Source: Ruminiclostridium herbifermentans (GTDB lineage: Bacteria; Bacillota; Clostridia; Acetivibrionales; DSM-1351). From it: a stretch of DNA of 64,000 nucleotides. How positions within the stretch are numbered: position 1 is the stretch's first letter; every line of letters begins with the position of its first letter. The stretch lies in contig NZ_CP061336.1 of NCBI RefSeq assembly GCF_005473905.2, positions 3,340,501 through 3,404,500 on the forward strand, given 5' to 3'. The notes under the pieces were generated by a model, which saw only the letters and a program-made list of their open reading frames with translations, made no database searches and was not told where the DNA came from. The translations under genes and the position numbers were made by a program. This document shows positions 37,147-47,400 of the stretch, one piece after another.

Positions 37147-37891
37147 CAGTACATACAAACAGTTATGCAGGAATATGGAGATTCTTGGCCTTGGGCAAAT
37201 GGTAATTCATCTTGATGAAATATCTAATTTTGTGACATCCAACAATCTTTCGTTTACAGAAGGACTACTGAGACTTAGTAATTACGAAGTTGATTTTAAG
37301 GAGGCCAAAGCATCTAGATCTATGATTAAAGCAGCAGCATTTCCTTTTGTAAAGGAATTGAAAGATTATGATTTCAATTTTCAGCCGTCAGTAAATCAGC
37401 AAGAAATACAAGAACTTTGCACGCTTGGTTTTCTTGAAAGAAATGAGAATATAGTATTTCTTGGTCCAAGTGGTGTTGGAAAGACTCATCTGGCAACATC
37501 AATAGGAATAGCTGCAGCAAAGAAACGTACTAGCACATATTTTATCAAATGTCATGATTTATTGCAGCAACTAAAGAAAGCAAAACTGGAAAACAGACTT
37601 GATGTAAGACTCAGACACTTCTGCCATTACAGACTACTTATCATTGATGAACTTGGCTACTTACCCATTGATAAAGAAGATTCTAATATGTTTTTTCAGC
37701 TTATAGATATGAGATATGAGAGAAAAAGTACCATTCTTACAACAAACATGAATTTCAACGAATGGGATGGTGTATTCTATGACGCAGTTGTAGCCAATGC
37801 AATACTTGACAGGGTATTGCACCATGCACATGTAATATCTATATCTGGAAAGTCATACAGATTAAAGGATCATATGAAGCAAGGAGAATAG
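37139..37891 (+). CDS. istB: IS21-family helper ATPase IstB
   Basis: 250-residue AAA+ ATPase that assists IstA in target selection. Walker A GPSGVGKTH, Walker B LLIIDELGYLP, and sensor I ILTTNMNF are present. Translationally coupled to istA by an overlapping start. Confidence 0.95.
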   Translation: MNNSTYKQLCRNMEILGLGQMVIHLDEISNFVTSNNLSFTEGLLRLSNYEVDFKEAKASRSMIKAAAFPFVKELKDYDFNFQPSVNQQEIQELCTLGFLERNENIVFLGPSGVGKTHLATSIGIAAAKKRTSTYFIKCHDLLQQLKKAKLENRLDVRLRHFCHYRLLIIDELGYLPIDKEDSNMFFQLIDMRYERKSTILTTNMNFNEWDGVFYDAVVANAILDRVLHHAHVISISGKSYRLKDHMKQGE

Positions 37892-37942
37892 TTGTACATA
37901 ATTATTTAATACTTTTTATACATTTTTCCTTGACAGTTTATA

Positions 37943-37948
37943 CCAGTC
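37943..37948. repeat. Target-site duplication of the IS21 element (right)
   Basis: Second copy of CCAGTC, directly after the right terminus. Confidence 0.8.
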
Positions 37949-38092
37949 TACTTTCTTTGAAAGCTCTGCAATTTGTTCTTTCATTGATATGTATTCAGAT
38001 TTTGAAATTGTAATTTTTTCATCGTTTTTCATGTTCCTATTATATCATGAAAATCCATGAAAATCCATAGTTTCAGCTGTTTTACTCTGTTT

Positions 38093-38446
38093 TTATATAG
38101 CGGTGTTTGCTCTTATTTCCTGTCGCTTTAACTTTTGTGTGAGACGTGGACTTCCTAACAAGTATTCCATTTCTTCAGATGTAAGCATCATAGTTTGCTC
38201 ATCTCCTGCTAATGGCCATTTGAAATGCCCTTTTTCCAATCGCTTAAAGTGCAGCCAAAAGCCATCCCCATCCCATTCTAAAATTTTTAATCTATCTCGA
38301 TTACGATTACAAAATACAAATAGCGCCCTACCAAACGGATCAAGTCTAAAACTACCTTCGACTATTGCCGCTAGTCCGTTTATTGACTTACGCATATCTG
38401 TATATCCACAGGCAAGATATATTCGTTTGTCTCTTGTATTTAACAT
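38093..38446 (-). CDS. tnpB: IS66 accessory protein TnpB (Orf2)
   Basis: 117-residue IS66 Orf2 protein. The typical N-terminus IYLACGYTDMRKSINGLAAIV and centre LFVFCNRNRDRLKILEWDGDGFWLHFKRLE are intact. It is needed with TnpA and TnpC for IS66 transposition; its exact role is unclear. Overlaps tnpA by 7 nt. Confidence 0.93.
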   Translation of the reverse strand: MLNTRDKRIYLACGYTDMRKSINGLAAIVEGSFRLDPFGRALFVFCNRNRDRLKILEWDGDGFWLHFKRLEKGHFKWPLAGDEQTMMLTSEEMEYLLGSPRLTQKLKRQEIRANTAI

Positions 38447-38775
38447 AGTTTCAACACCTTGCAGACACGTATAAATGCCGCTTCATTAAAGTCTACAGGT
38501 ACAATAACTGTAAAGCCGTTAATTTCTACTTGTATTTCAGTATCTGTTGCTAAGGATGTCACTTCTGCCCATTTAGTTTCAACCTTTGTTTTTCTATTCC
38601 GACGAGAATTTTGCTCAGAAAGAAGACCAGCTTTCTTTAACCTACTAATCTTATCTGACATTGTAGAAAGATTAATATTATTCTCTGCACACCACGCTTT
38701 CAGTGTTTGACCACTCATGCGTTGCTGTTCATATAATTTAATCCATTCCTCATTAGTTCGTTTAACTGAGCCCAT
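38440..38775 (-). CDS. tnpA: IS66 accessory protein TnpA (Orf1)
   Basis: 111 residues with an N-terminal helix-turn-helix (EWIKLYEQQRMSGQTLKAWCAENNIN) and a short C-terminal segment (INGFTVIVPVDFNEAAFIRVCKVL) as in IS66 Orf1 proteins. First gene of the IS66 operon, reading away from the right inverted repeat. Confidence 0.9.
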   Translation of the reverse strand: MGSVKRTNEEWIKLYEQQRMSGQTLKAWCAENNINLSTMSDKISRLKKAGLLSEQNSRRNRKTKVETKWAEVTSLATDTEIQVEINGFTVIVPVDFNEAAFIRVCKVLKLC

Positions 38776-38888
38776 ATACTCATACCCCCTTGGGCTCAGT
38801 TTATCATCCCAATACTATCATGTGTAGGTGTCCATTGGTTTGACGCTTACGTAATTACAAATAGAAAATGTGGTATTATTACAATAAT

Positions 38889-38922
38889 AAAGGCCCTCAA
38901 TTTTTACAATTGAGAAGCCTTT
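38889..38922 (-). terminator. Terminator of topB
   Basis: On the minus strand AAGGC-T-TCTCAATT pairs with AATTGAG-G-GCCTT around a short loop, with T-rich sequence after it. It lies 50 nt beyond the topB stop. Confidence 0.8.
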
Positions 38923-38971
38923 TACATCATTAAAAAACTATGAAATTTTATTCCATTTAATACTGCTAAAA

Positions 38972-41140
38972 TCATTTGCCCCACTTTGCCAACGCATCAG
39001 CAAGTGCGGAATTAATTGACTCTTTAGTATCTTGCTGCTTTAAAAATTGAGCTACTTCCTTTTTATTAACCTGTTCGCCCTTGCGTTGTTTGAAGGCGTC
39101 CAGCTTTTCTCTATAACCACATACACAATAGAAGGACTTTTTCTCGCCCTCTCCCCTTATTTCCATCTTTTTATGGCATTCTGGGCATCTTGCATTAGAA
39201 ATAACAGTTACAGTTTTTCTGTATCCACACTCTCTATCAGGGCAAAGGAGCATCTTACCTTTTTTGCCGTTTACATCAAGCATATATTTGCCACACTCAG
39301 GGCACTTCTCTCTAGTTACATTATCATGCCTGAACTGCTCAGAACTAGCTATAACAGCCGAAACCAGCTTTGTAGCATAGTTCTTCATTTCACCTATAAA
39401 TGTACTAGGGTTTACCTTGCCTTTACTAATCAGAGAAAGCTGCTGCTCCCACTTGGCTGTCAGTTCAGGAGATTTTAAATCGTTTGGAACCAAACCTATA
39501 AGCTGAATTCCTTTAGAAGTTGGATAAATTTCCTTTCCTCTTCTCTCAATGTAGAAGGTATTAAACAGCTTTTCTATAATATCAGCTCTTGTTGCTGGAG
39601 TTCCCAATCCACTTGTATTTTCTAAAGTTTCCTTAAGTGCTTTGTTTTCTACAAACTTGCCTGGATGCTCCATAGCAGATAACAGTGTAGCTTCTGTATA
39701 CCTTGCTGGAGGCTTAGTCTTTCCATTAACTGCTTTAGGAGAAATAATCTTTGCCTTCTGCCCCTTTTGAACTTCAGGCAAGGACTGATTATTGTCCTCT
39801 TCCTCATTATCTTCATCTACTTTCCCAAAGCCTTCATAAACAGATTTCCAGCCCCAGGACTTTACAATTTTCCCCCGTGCAGTAAAGCTTTCTCCATTTA
39901 CATTTAGTTTAACTGTGGTCTGCTCATATTCAAAGGCTGGACTTAATACTGAAATAAATCTTTTTACTATTAAATCATATATATTTCTCTCTTCTGAACT
40001 TAAAGCAGATAAGTTTACAAACTGCTCTGTAGGAATAATTGCATGATGGTCTGTAACCTTGCTGTTATCGACAAAACGGTTGGTCACATTTATTCTGTTT
40101 TTTAAAATGTTCTGAACAGGCTTAGCATATGGCCCTATCGCTATGCTCTTCAGCCTTTCAGTCAGCGTCGGAACTATATCAGTAGTAATGTAACGAGAGT
40201 CTGTTCTAGGATATGTTACAAGCTTATGAGTCTCGTATAGCTTTTGCATAATATTTAGGGTTTGCTTTGCAGAGTATGAGTATCTTCTGTTTGCATCCCT
40301 TTGTAGTTCAGTCAAATCATATGCAAGAGGTGAAAGTTCCTTTTTTAATTCCTTTTTAACCTCTATTATCTCACCCACTTGTCCAGTTATCTTTTGAATT
40401 ATACTGTCAGCCTGCTCCTTACTGAAGGTTCTTGTTTGATTTGTTACTTTATCCTGCCACTGTACTGTAAACCCATTAAATTGAGCCTGTACACTCCAAA
40501 AATCCTTAGGAACAAATCTCTTTATCTCCTCTTCTCGAGCCACTATCATTGCAAGAGTTGGTGTCTGAACTCTTCCTGCCGACAGCTGTGCATTATATTT
40601 ACAAGTAAGAGCTCTTGTTACATTTAAGCCTACCAGCCAATCAGCTTCAGACCTGCTTTGGGCCGAATAAAAAAGATTGTCATAATCCTTTGCTGGCTTT
40701 AGATTGGCAAATCCTTCTTTAATTGCCTTATCTGTCTGTGATGAAATCCAAAGACGTTTAATTGGCTTCTTAAATCCTGCTTTCATAATAATCCATCTTG
40801 CGACAAGTTCACCTTCTCGCCCTGCATCTGTAGCTATTACAAGCTGGTCAACATCTGCTCTGTTTAAAAGTCCTTTCACAATGCCAAACTGCTTTGCTGT
40901 TTGCTTTATAACAACAAGCTCCATTTTATTTGGGAGCATTGGCAAATCTTCAATATTCCATGACTTATACTTATTTCCATAAGCCTCAGGGTCAGCAAGA
41001 GTTACTAAATGTCCTAAAGCCCATGTTACGATATATTTAGACCCCATTATATAGCCGTTAGAATTCTGATTACAATTTAGAACCTTAGCTAAGTCCCTTG
41101 CGACAGATGGTTTTTCAGCTAAAACTAATATTTTTCCCAT
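38972..41140 (-). CDS. topB: DNA topoisomerase III
   Basis: Type IA topoisomerase (722 residues) that relaxes and decatenates DNA through a 5'-phosphotyrosyl intermediate. The TOPRIM domain is at the N-terminus (ILVLAEKPSVARDLA, ATDAGREGELVARWI); the nucleophile is Tyr317 in TYPRTDSRYIT. Two C-terminal zinc ribbons (CPECGKYML...CGYRKT and CPECHKKME...CVCGYREK) suggest this copy is the accessory TopB type rather than TopA. It lies between the IS66 element and the NRPS locus without an obvious partner, so it may be a chromosomal gene or part of a mobile region. Confidence 0.93.
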   Translation of the reverse strand: MGKILVLAEKPSVARDLAKVLNCNQNSNGYIMGSKYIVTWALGHLVTLADPEAYGNKYKSWNIEDLPMLPNKMELVVIKQTAKQFGIVKGLLNRADVDQLVIATDAGREGELVARWIIMKAGFKKPIKRLWISSQTDKAIKEGFANLKPAKDYDNLFYSAQSRSEADWLVGLNVTRALTCKYNAQLSAGRVQTPTLAMIVAREEEIKRFVPKDFWSVQAQFNGFTVQWQDKVTNQTRTFSKEQADSIIQKITGQVGEIIEVKKELKKELSPLAYDLTELQRDANRRYSYSAKQTLNIMQKLYETHKLVTYPRTDSRYITTDIVPTLTERLKSIAIGPYAKPVQNILKNRINVTNRFVDNSKVTDHHAIIPTEQFVNLSALSSEERNIYDLIVKRFISVLSPAFEYEQTTVKLNVNGESFTARGKIVKSWGWKSVYEGFGKVDEDNEEEDNNQSLPEVQKGQKAKIISPKAVNGKTKPPARYTEATLLSAMEHPGKFVENKALKETLENTSGLGTPATRADIIEKLFNTFYIERRGKEIYPTSKGIQLIGLVPNDLKSPELTAKWEQQLSLISKGKVNPSTFIGEMKNYATKLVSAVIASSEQFRHDNVTREKCPECGKYMLDVNGKKGKMLLCPDRECGYRKTVTVISNARCPECHKKMEIRGEGEKKSFYCVCGYREKLDAFKQRKGEQVNKKEVAQFLKQQDTKESINSALADALAKWGK

Positions 41141-41310
41141 TAAAATTATGTCTCCTCCAAATGTTTCAATTGAATTATTGCACTATAAATAACATTATGT
41201 TGTGTTTATGAGTTATGCTAATCTCATTAAACTATGAAATTTCTTATAACATAGTAACAACTTCAGGTATGTGGCAATATTCACATAATCAATTAACTCC
41301 AAAAGTTGTA

Positions 41311-41368
41311 TGCTGAGTTCAGCAATAATCAAATAATATATTAAACATAAATACGAAATATATTATTT
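41311..41368. promoter_or_regulatory. Inverted repeats between topB and the NRPS operon
   Basis: TGCTGA-GT-TCAGCA (41311-41324) and a perfect 12-bp inverted repeat AAATAATATATT (41331-41342) / AATATATTATTT (41357-41368). They lie upstream of topB and could be operator or promoter sites; this is a guess from symmetry. Confidence 0.35.
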
Positions 41369-41372
41369 AACT

Positions 41373-41426
41373 CAATTTTACCACATAAAAATCTAAGAGT
41401 GTTTAGACTTCTATGTGGTAAAGTTG
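41373..41426 (-). terminator. Hairpin at the end of the NRPS operon
   Basis: A 15-bp stem with one non-Watson-Crick position (CAATTTTACCACATA / TATGTGGTAAAGTTG), with an inner TCTAA/TTAGA helix, directly after the last stop. There is no T-run on the minus strand, so it may be a terminator of weak type or an mRNA-protecting stem. Confidence 0.6.
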
Positions 41427-41429
41427 ACA

Positions 41430-44400
41430 TTATAACTCGTATTCTATTTTAACATTCTCCCTCTTCAGATCCAACTCTAATTGTCTGTATATTTGCAGCA
41501 GTATGTCATATTCTGTAGCCTTTAGCTTTTTAACCATTTCTATAAAATCTAATATTGAGTTTTTGTTATTTGTGATATCAAGATTTTTATAGGAAAACTC
41601 CAAGCAAACAAGTCTAATAGAATTTGCTAGGCTAACAACTTCAAGATAAGACTCCTTTAACCTTATAATATCACCAGTAAGCTTATTTTTTGATATAATG
41701 TATTCAAGTCTTTTATATATGCCTTTTTTATGCTCTGCTAATAAGTGAATTCCTCTGTAATCAATAACATTCTTACCCTGTAAAAGACTTTCTAAATCTT
41801 TTAATAGTACATCATATACCTTTATTCCGTAAACAACTCTACTGCTGGAGTATTCAAAGGTATATAATCTATCTCCGTCTCCTACAGAGAAAATATAGCT
41901 GCTTAGTTCCCTCATAAATCTTTCATTGCTAAAGGGGTATTCAGCTTCAAAGCTATTAGGCCTTACTATTTGTATTGCAGAGGTATCACACCAAGGACTA
42001 GATTCTTTATAATGTATTTTACCATTATTATAAGCTTCTAAAAACTGAGCATACTCAAAGGTCATCATTGTAAAAAACATATCCTTATTAAAGCCTATTG
42101 CCTTAAGTTCTTCAGTTTCGTTATCATACCCATAAATCAAAGACGAATGCACAAAATGGGTTTTGTTGTATGCCCATTTGTTTGAAAGGTAATACTCATC
42201 TACACTAATTATGAGATAGAAGCCCATATTAATCTTTTCTATAATAAAATCAATTATATTATCCACTTTATCAAGTAAATGATATCCTAGACAAACCATC
42301 TCCATAATCTCACTGCTGCAATCACGAGGTTCTAGATAATTAATTTCTGAAACGCCATTATCATCAGTATATGAGAAAACCTGTATAAATCTGCTGTAGT
42401 ACCATGGCAGATATTTGTCATAAGCAAGAACAACACAAAGTGGTAAACTCCTATGCAGGTAGGTAGTAATATCTGTCTGCATTTCAACCTTTAGTTCTAG
42501 CATCTGAGGATATTCAGTACTTTTATTAAATAGTGAGATATTTGAATTATTAGTACCAATATGACTCATGTATTCTATCTCCATATTCTTTTTTTGCACT
42601 TGTAAAGAATTATCAGTTAATTGGTCTTTTGCATTTAATTCTGAACTCTCATTCAGTAATAAACCTTCAGAAGATTCTATAACCTGTTTTGAATATACGT
42701 ATGCCTCATTCACACAAATATCAAGTGCTTTATTTATTTGCATTTCTTCTTCTATATTTAAATCAAGTACTAATTGTTTATATATTCTAGATAATATGTC
42801 AAAGTCAGCATTCTTGAGTTCTTCTACCAATTGCAATATATTTTCAATGAGATTTTTGAGATTTTCTGATAATCCCTCAGTTCTAATGTTACTATTTTCT
42901 AATTCTAAGCTTTTCAAGCGTAAATTATTTGATAGTTCAACAACCTTTAAGTACTCCTTGTGCAGTCGGGTAATTTCCCCTGTTAAATTGTTTCTAGAAA
43001 TCACATAAGCAATTCTATCATATATACCCTTTTTGTGTTCCCAAATAAAATGCATTGCTCTATAATCTATAGTTGCCTTACCTATAAATAGGTTTTTAAG
43101 ATTTTGAATTGCCGCATCATACACCTTCATTCCAAAAACAGCATGGTGATCTGAATACATAAATGCGTATAGCCTTCTGTAATCACCTTTTGATAAAAGA
43201 TAATCCCTTATTTCACTTAAGAAGTACGCATTACTAAATGGGAACTCCTCATCAAAATTATTTTGCCTTATAAGTGAAATAGCAGACAACTCACACCATG
43301 GTGCTGTTTCCTTATAGTGAATCTTACCACTTTCATATGCTTCTTGAAATTCATCATAATCAAATACTATTCTTTGGAAAATCATATTCTGGTCAAAACC
43401 AATTGCTTTAAGTTGTTTCTTTTCGTTGTCATAGCCATAAATCATAGATGAATGTACAAAGTGTTGCTTCTTGTATGCCCATTTATTAGGGAGATAGTAT
43501 TCATCAACAAATATTGTTAGGCAATAGCCTAAATTTATCTTATCTACAATAAAGTCAATAATATTTTCCCTATGATGTTTTAGTAAATGATACGCCAAAT
43601 TGACCACATGCATTACTTCAATAGGACATCTGCATGGTTCCATAAAGTCAATAAACAGACCTCCACTTCTATCAATAAACCCAAAAATCTGTATAAAACT
43701 ACTATAAAACCATGGCTTGTATTTTTCATATGGCAGTATTGCACAAAGAGGTAAACTCCTATGGAGATATGTGGTAAATTCTCTTTGCAATATAATCTCA
43801 TGTTCCATTGATACGGGATATCCATCTCGCTTGCCACAAACAAGACTTTTATTTTTAGTGTCCACATCAGATGTTTCATCTATCTGTATGTCAAGCTGCT
43901 GCATCTCATCCGAAATATCAACAATCTTATCTTGTTCCGATTCTTCAGTTTTTTCGGTTATGCTTACATTTTCTGTGTATTCATCAATAAACTCAGCTAT
44001 CTCTCTCACTGTAGGATTACTATACAGCTTGCTTGCAGGTAAATCCATATTAAACTCTTGGTTGACAAAGGAAACAACCTGTATTGCCTTAATAGAATCT
44101 CCTCCAAGGTCAAAGAAACGGTCATTTACTCCCACTTTGTCTAGGGCCAATATATCTTGCCAAAGTGATACCAACTTCTCTTCTGTGATATTTGCAGGCG
44201 CAATATATTGAGTGCCTGTTCCAACTGTTCTGTCTGGTTCAGGAAGCGCATTTCTGTCAACTTTCCCATTAGCTGTCATAGGAATACTATCTAGCATTAC
44301 GAAAAATGAAGGAACCATATAGTCAGGAAGTTCTCTGCTTAAATGTTTTTTTAGTTCACTTATATCTGGTTGACTATCTGAAACAATATATGCAGTTAAA

Positions 44401-47400
44401 CTCTTCAATCCGTTATTATCCTCTCTTACAGTAACAACTACATCTTTAACCTGTTCATGCTTTAATAGACAGCTTTCTATTTCTCCAAGTTCAATTCTAT
44501 AACCTCTAATTTTAACCTGGTAATCTTTTCTCCCTGAAAATTCTATATTTCCATCTGGAAGCCATTTTGCAAGGTCACCTGTTCTGTACATACGTTTGTA
44601 TATTTCGCTTGTGCATTGACCGTTAAGGTGTTGGTCATTATTGCTGTCCATATGGCATTCATTATTTGAATAAAATGGATTTAAGACAAACTTTTCAGCT
44701 GTCATCTCAGGGCTGTTGAGATACCCTCTTGCAAGTCCATCTCCTGAAATACAAAGTTCTCCAATAACTCCTGTGGGTACTATATTATTGTCCTTATCCA
44801 AAATATAAATCCTTGTATTTGCAAGCGGCTTACCAATAGGAACATTTTTGCCCACAGGATGGTGTGATTTGTACTTGTAGAATGTTGCACAAATAGTGTC
44901 TTCAGTTGGCCCATAGCCGTTTATAATACTAATTTCCGGATTAAGCTTTATAAATTCCTCCAGAACATAATCTTTTATTCCCTCAACACCTACCAGCATT
45001 TTGTTAAGTTTCACACTATCCTTATTTTTCATAAGCTGCTGTGAAACCTCCCAAAGTATTGTAGGTGGAATGTAAGCAAAGGTTATTTCTTTTTCAATAA
45101 GTGTTCTGCATAAGCTTCTAATATCAGAAACCATCAACTCATCAAATAGCACCAATGTAGCCCCAAAGGCTAAAGGAAGGAAAAGTTCACATACGCTGAC
45201 ATCAAAAGAAATACTTGTGAGGCTTAATCCTTTGTCTTTTGAGCAAATAATAGTATCAAAGGTATTATTTATACAGAACAAGAAATTCATCAAAGAGTGA
45301 TGTTCTACTATTACTCCCTTTGGCTTACCAGTTGAACCTGAGGTATAAATTACATATGCAGCATTTGAAGGATCAACACTTACATCTAGTTTTTCACTAT
45401 TATCTATATACAACTCTTGTTCTTCAAGATTAATAATATCTATTCCTATTTGAAGTTTTTCCAGCCTATCCAAATATTCTGACAGCGTTAATATCATTTT
45501 TGCCCCGCTGTCCTTAATCATATATTCTATTCTCCCATCTGGATTTATGGGATCCATAGGAAGATATGCTGCTCCTGATTTCAATATCCCCATAATTCCA
45601 ATGATTAGTTCTAATGATCTATGTGTACTTATTGCAACAATATCTTCTTTATTTATTCCCTTCTCTCTTAGAATTTTTGCAATGCAGTCAGCCCTTCTGT
45701 TTAACTCATAGTAGCTAATCTTTTTCTCACCAATCTCAACTGCAATTCCATCAGGATTTTTTATCGCATTTTCTTCTAATAATTTATGTATAACAGTATT
45801 CTTTGGATATTCAAAGCTAGTGTTATTAAACGTTGATATCAGTAACTTCTGCTCATTTTCTGACATCATGTTTATGTCTTTAATAAAAATATCAGGATTC
45901 TTTGTAACTATATCAAAAATATTTATAAAATGCTTTACAAGCCTTTCAACAGTTTCTCTTCTAAATAGTTTTGTACAGTATTCCATGTCAAATATAATTT
46001 TCTTACTATTCTCAACTTTCTTACCGTCCTCAAAATCTTGAACTGATATATTTAGGTTTAAATCAAATTTAGATATATTGTTTTCAAACCCTATCTGTCC
46101 AAATTTAAGTCCCTCTGCCTCCAGCTTCAGCTTTTCAGTATTCTGCAGAGTAAGCATAGTGTCAAACAGAGGTGTTCTGCTCATATCTCGTTTTATATTA
46201 ATTTTATTAATTAGGTCTTCAAAAGGATAATCACTGTTTGCAAAAGCCTCAAGAGCAATCTGCTTTACTTCTTGTAAATATTGTACAAATGTTTTTTCTG
46301 AACTTGGATTACTCCATAATACAACTGTATTTACAAACATACCAATAACATTCTGTAGTTCCTCCATTTTTCTATCTGTTATAGGAGAAGCTACAATAAT
46401 TTCATCCTGACCCGTATACTTTGAAAGCAATATCTTATATACACTCATAAGAACCATGTATAAGGTTGTTCCTGTTTTTTCAGCGAGTTTCAGAATTCTT
46501 TCGCTTAAGTCGTTGTCGGCCTCAAAAATAACCCTATCTCCTTCAAAACTCTGTATAGAAGGTCTCTGAAAATCTGTTGGCAGCTCAAGTACTGGTATTT
46601 CTCCCTCAAACTTTTTGAGCCAATATTCTTCCTGCTTTTTCATATTATCTGAATTTAATTGCATATTTTGCCATACAGCATAATCAGCATACTGAACATC
46701 AGGTTCTTTTAATTCTTTGCCAAGATAAAGCTGCACTAATTCCTTGTCAAATATAACAGAAGACATTCCGTCTGTTACAATATGATGCATATCAACAAAT
46801 AATACATGCTTCATATCATTTATTTTTATAATTTTGCTTCTAAAAAGCGGTGCCTTCTGCAGGTCAAAAGGTTTTACAAAGGACTTGAGAAGTGACGGAA
46901 GCTGATCAGGATCACTACATTCAAGTTCATCTATTTCAAAATCAACCTCTTTATCTACTATCATCACAGGTGTATTATCTCTGATATGGAAAGACATTCT
47001 GAAAGCATCATGCCTATTAACAATTTCTTTTACAGCACATTTGAGCCTGCCGATATTGAGACTTCCTTCTATAGATATAGCCATTGGCATATTATAGCTG
47101 TTTCCAATTCCTTCGAATTTATTTATTACGTACATTCTTTTTTGGGCAGAAGAAAGAGGATAATAATCTCTTTCCTCAACTCTTACAATGCTTGGCAATT
47201 GAGTTTCATGACTCTTATTATCATTACTGTCCACAAAAGCAGCAAGTGATGAAATAGTGTAGTGCTCCATAATATTTTCTACATCAATTTTGAATCCAGT
47301 GATTTTCTTGTATTCATTTGCAATTTGAATGGCAATTATTGAATCTCCACCTAATTCATAAAAATCATCATTAATATCAATTTCATCATATCCTAAAGCT

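Larger units (their letters stand above)
35767..37942 (+). mobile_element. IS21-family insertion sequence
   Basis: 2.2-kb element with inverted ends TATAAA.../...TTTATA and internal terminal repeats typical of IS21 (AATGTACAAAT at 35785-35795 and 35809-35819; related copies at the right end). It contains istA and istB on the plus strand. It is flanked by the 6-bp duplication CCAGTC and sits within tnpC of an IS66 element. Confidence 0.9.
34297..38032 (-). pseudogene. tnpC: IS66 transposase TnpC, split by IS21 insertion
   Basis: The large DDE transposase of IS66 elements. The 3' part (34297-35766) encodes most of it, with zinc-finger-like cysteines (KCPECGEALH), the DDE core around HADETTLQV and the C-terminal ending of the IS66 family. 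The first 31 codons or so lie on the other side of the inserted element (37949-38032, MKNDEKITISKSEYISMKEQ...). Removing the insert and one target copy restores a continuous frame through KKVDWFMEQVRLAKHHQFG. Inactive as it stands. Confidence 0.9.
34263..38850. mobile_element. IS66-family insertion sequence, interrupted
   Basis: Bounded by GTAAGCGTCAAA (34263-34274) and its inverted copy TTTGACGCTTAC (38839-38850), followed inward by CACCT in both arms. It carries the three IS66 genes tnpA, tnpB and tnpC on the minus strand. An IS21-type element is inserted in tnpC. The 8-bp flanks (CTATATGT and GTAATTAC) do not match, so no target duplication is visible. Confidence 0.85.

Noticed and set aside
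42568-43008. 146-codon plus-strand frame antisense to the NRPS end
   Set aside because: Shadow of a strongly coding minus-strand frame whose residues match between the two domain copies.
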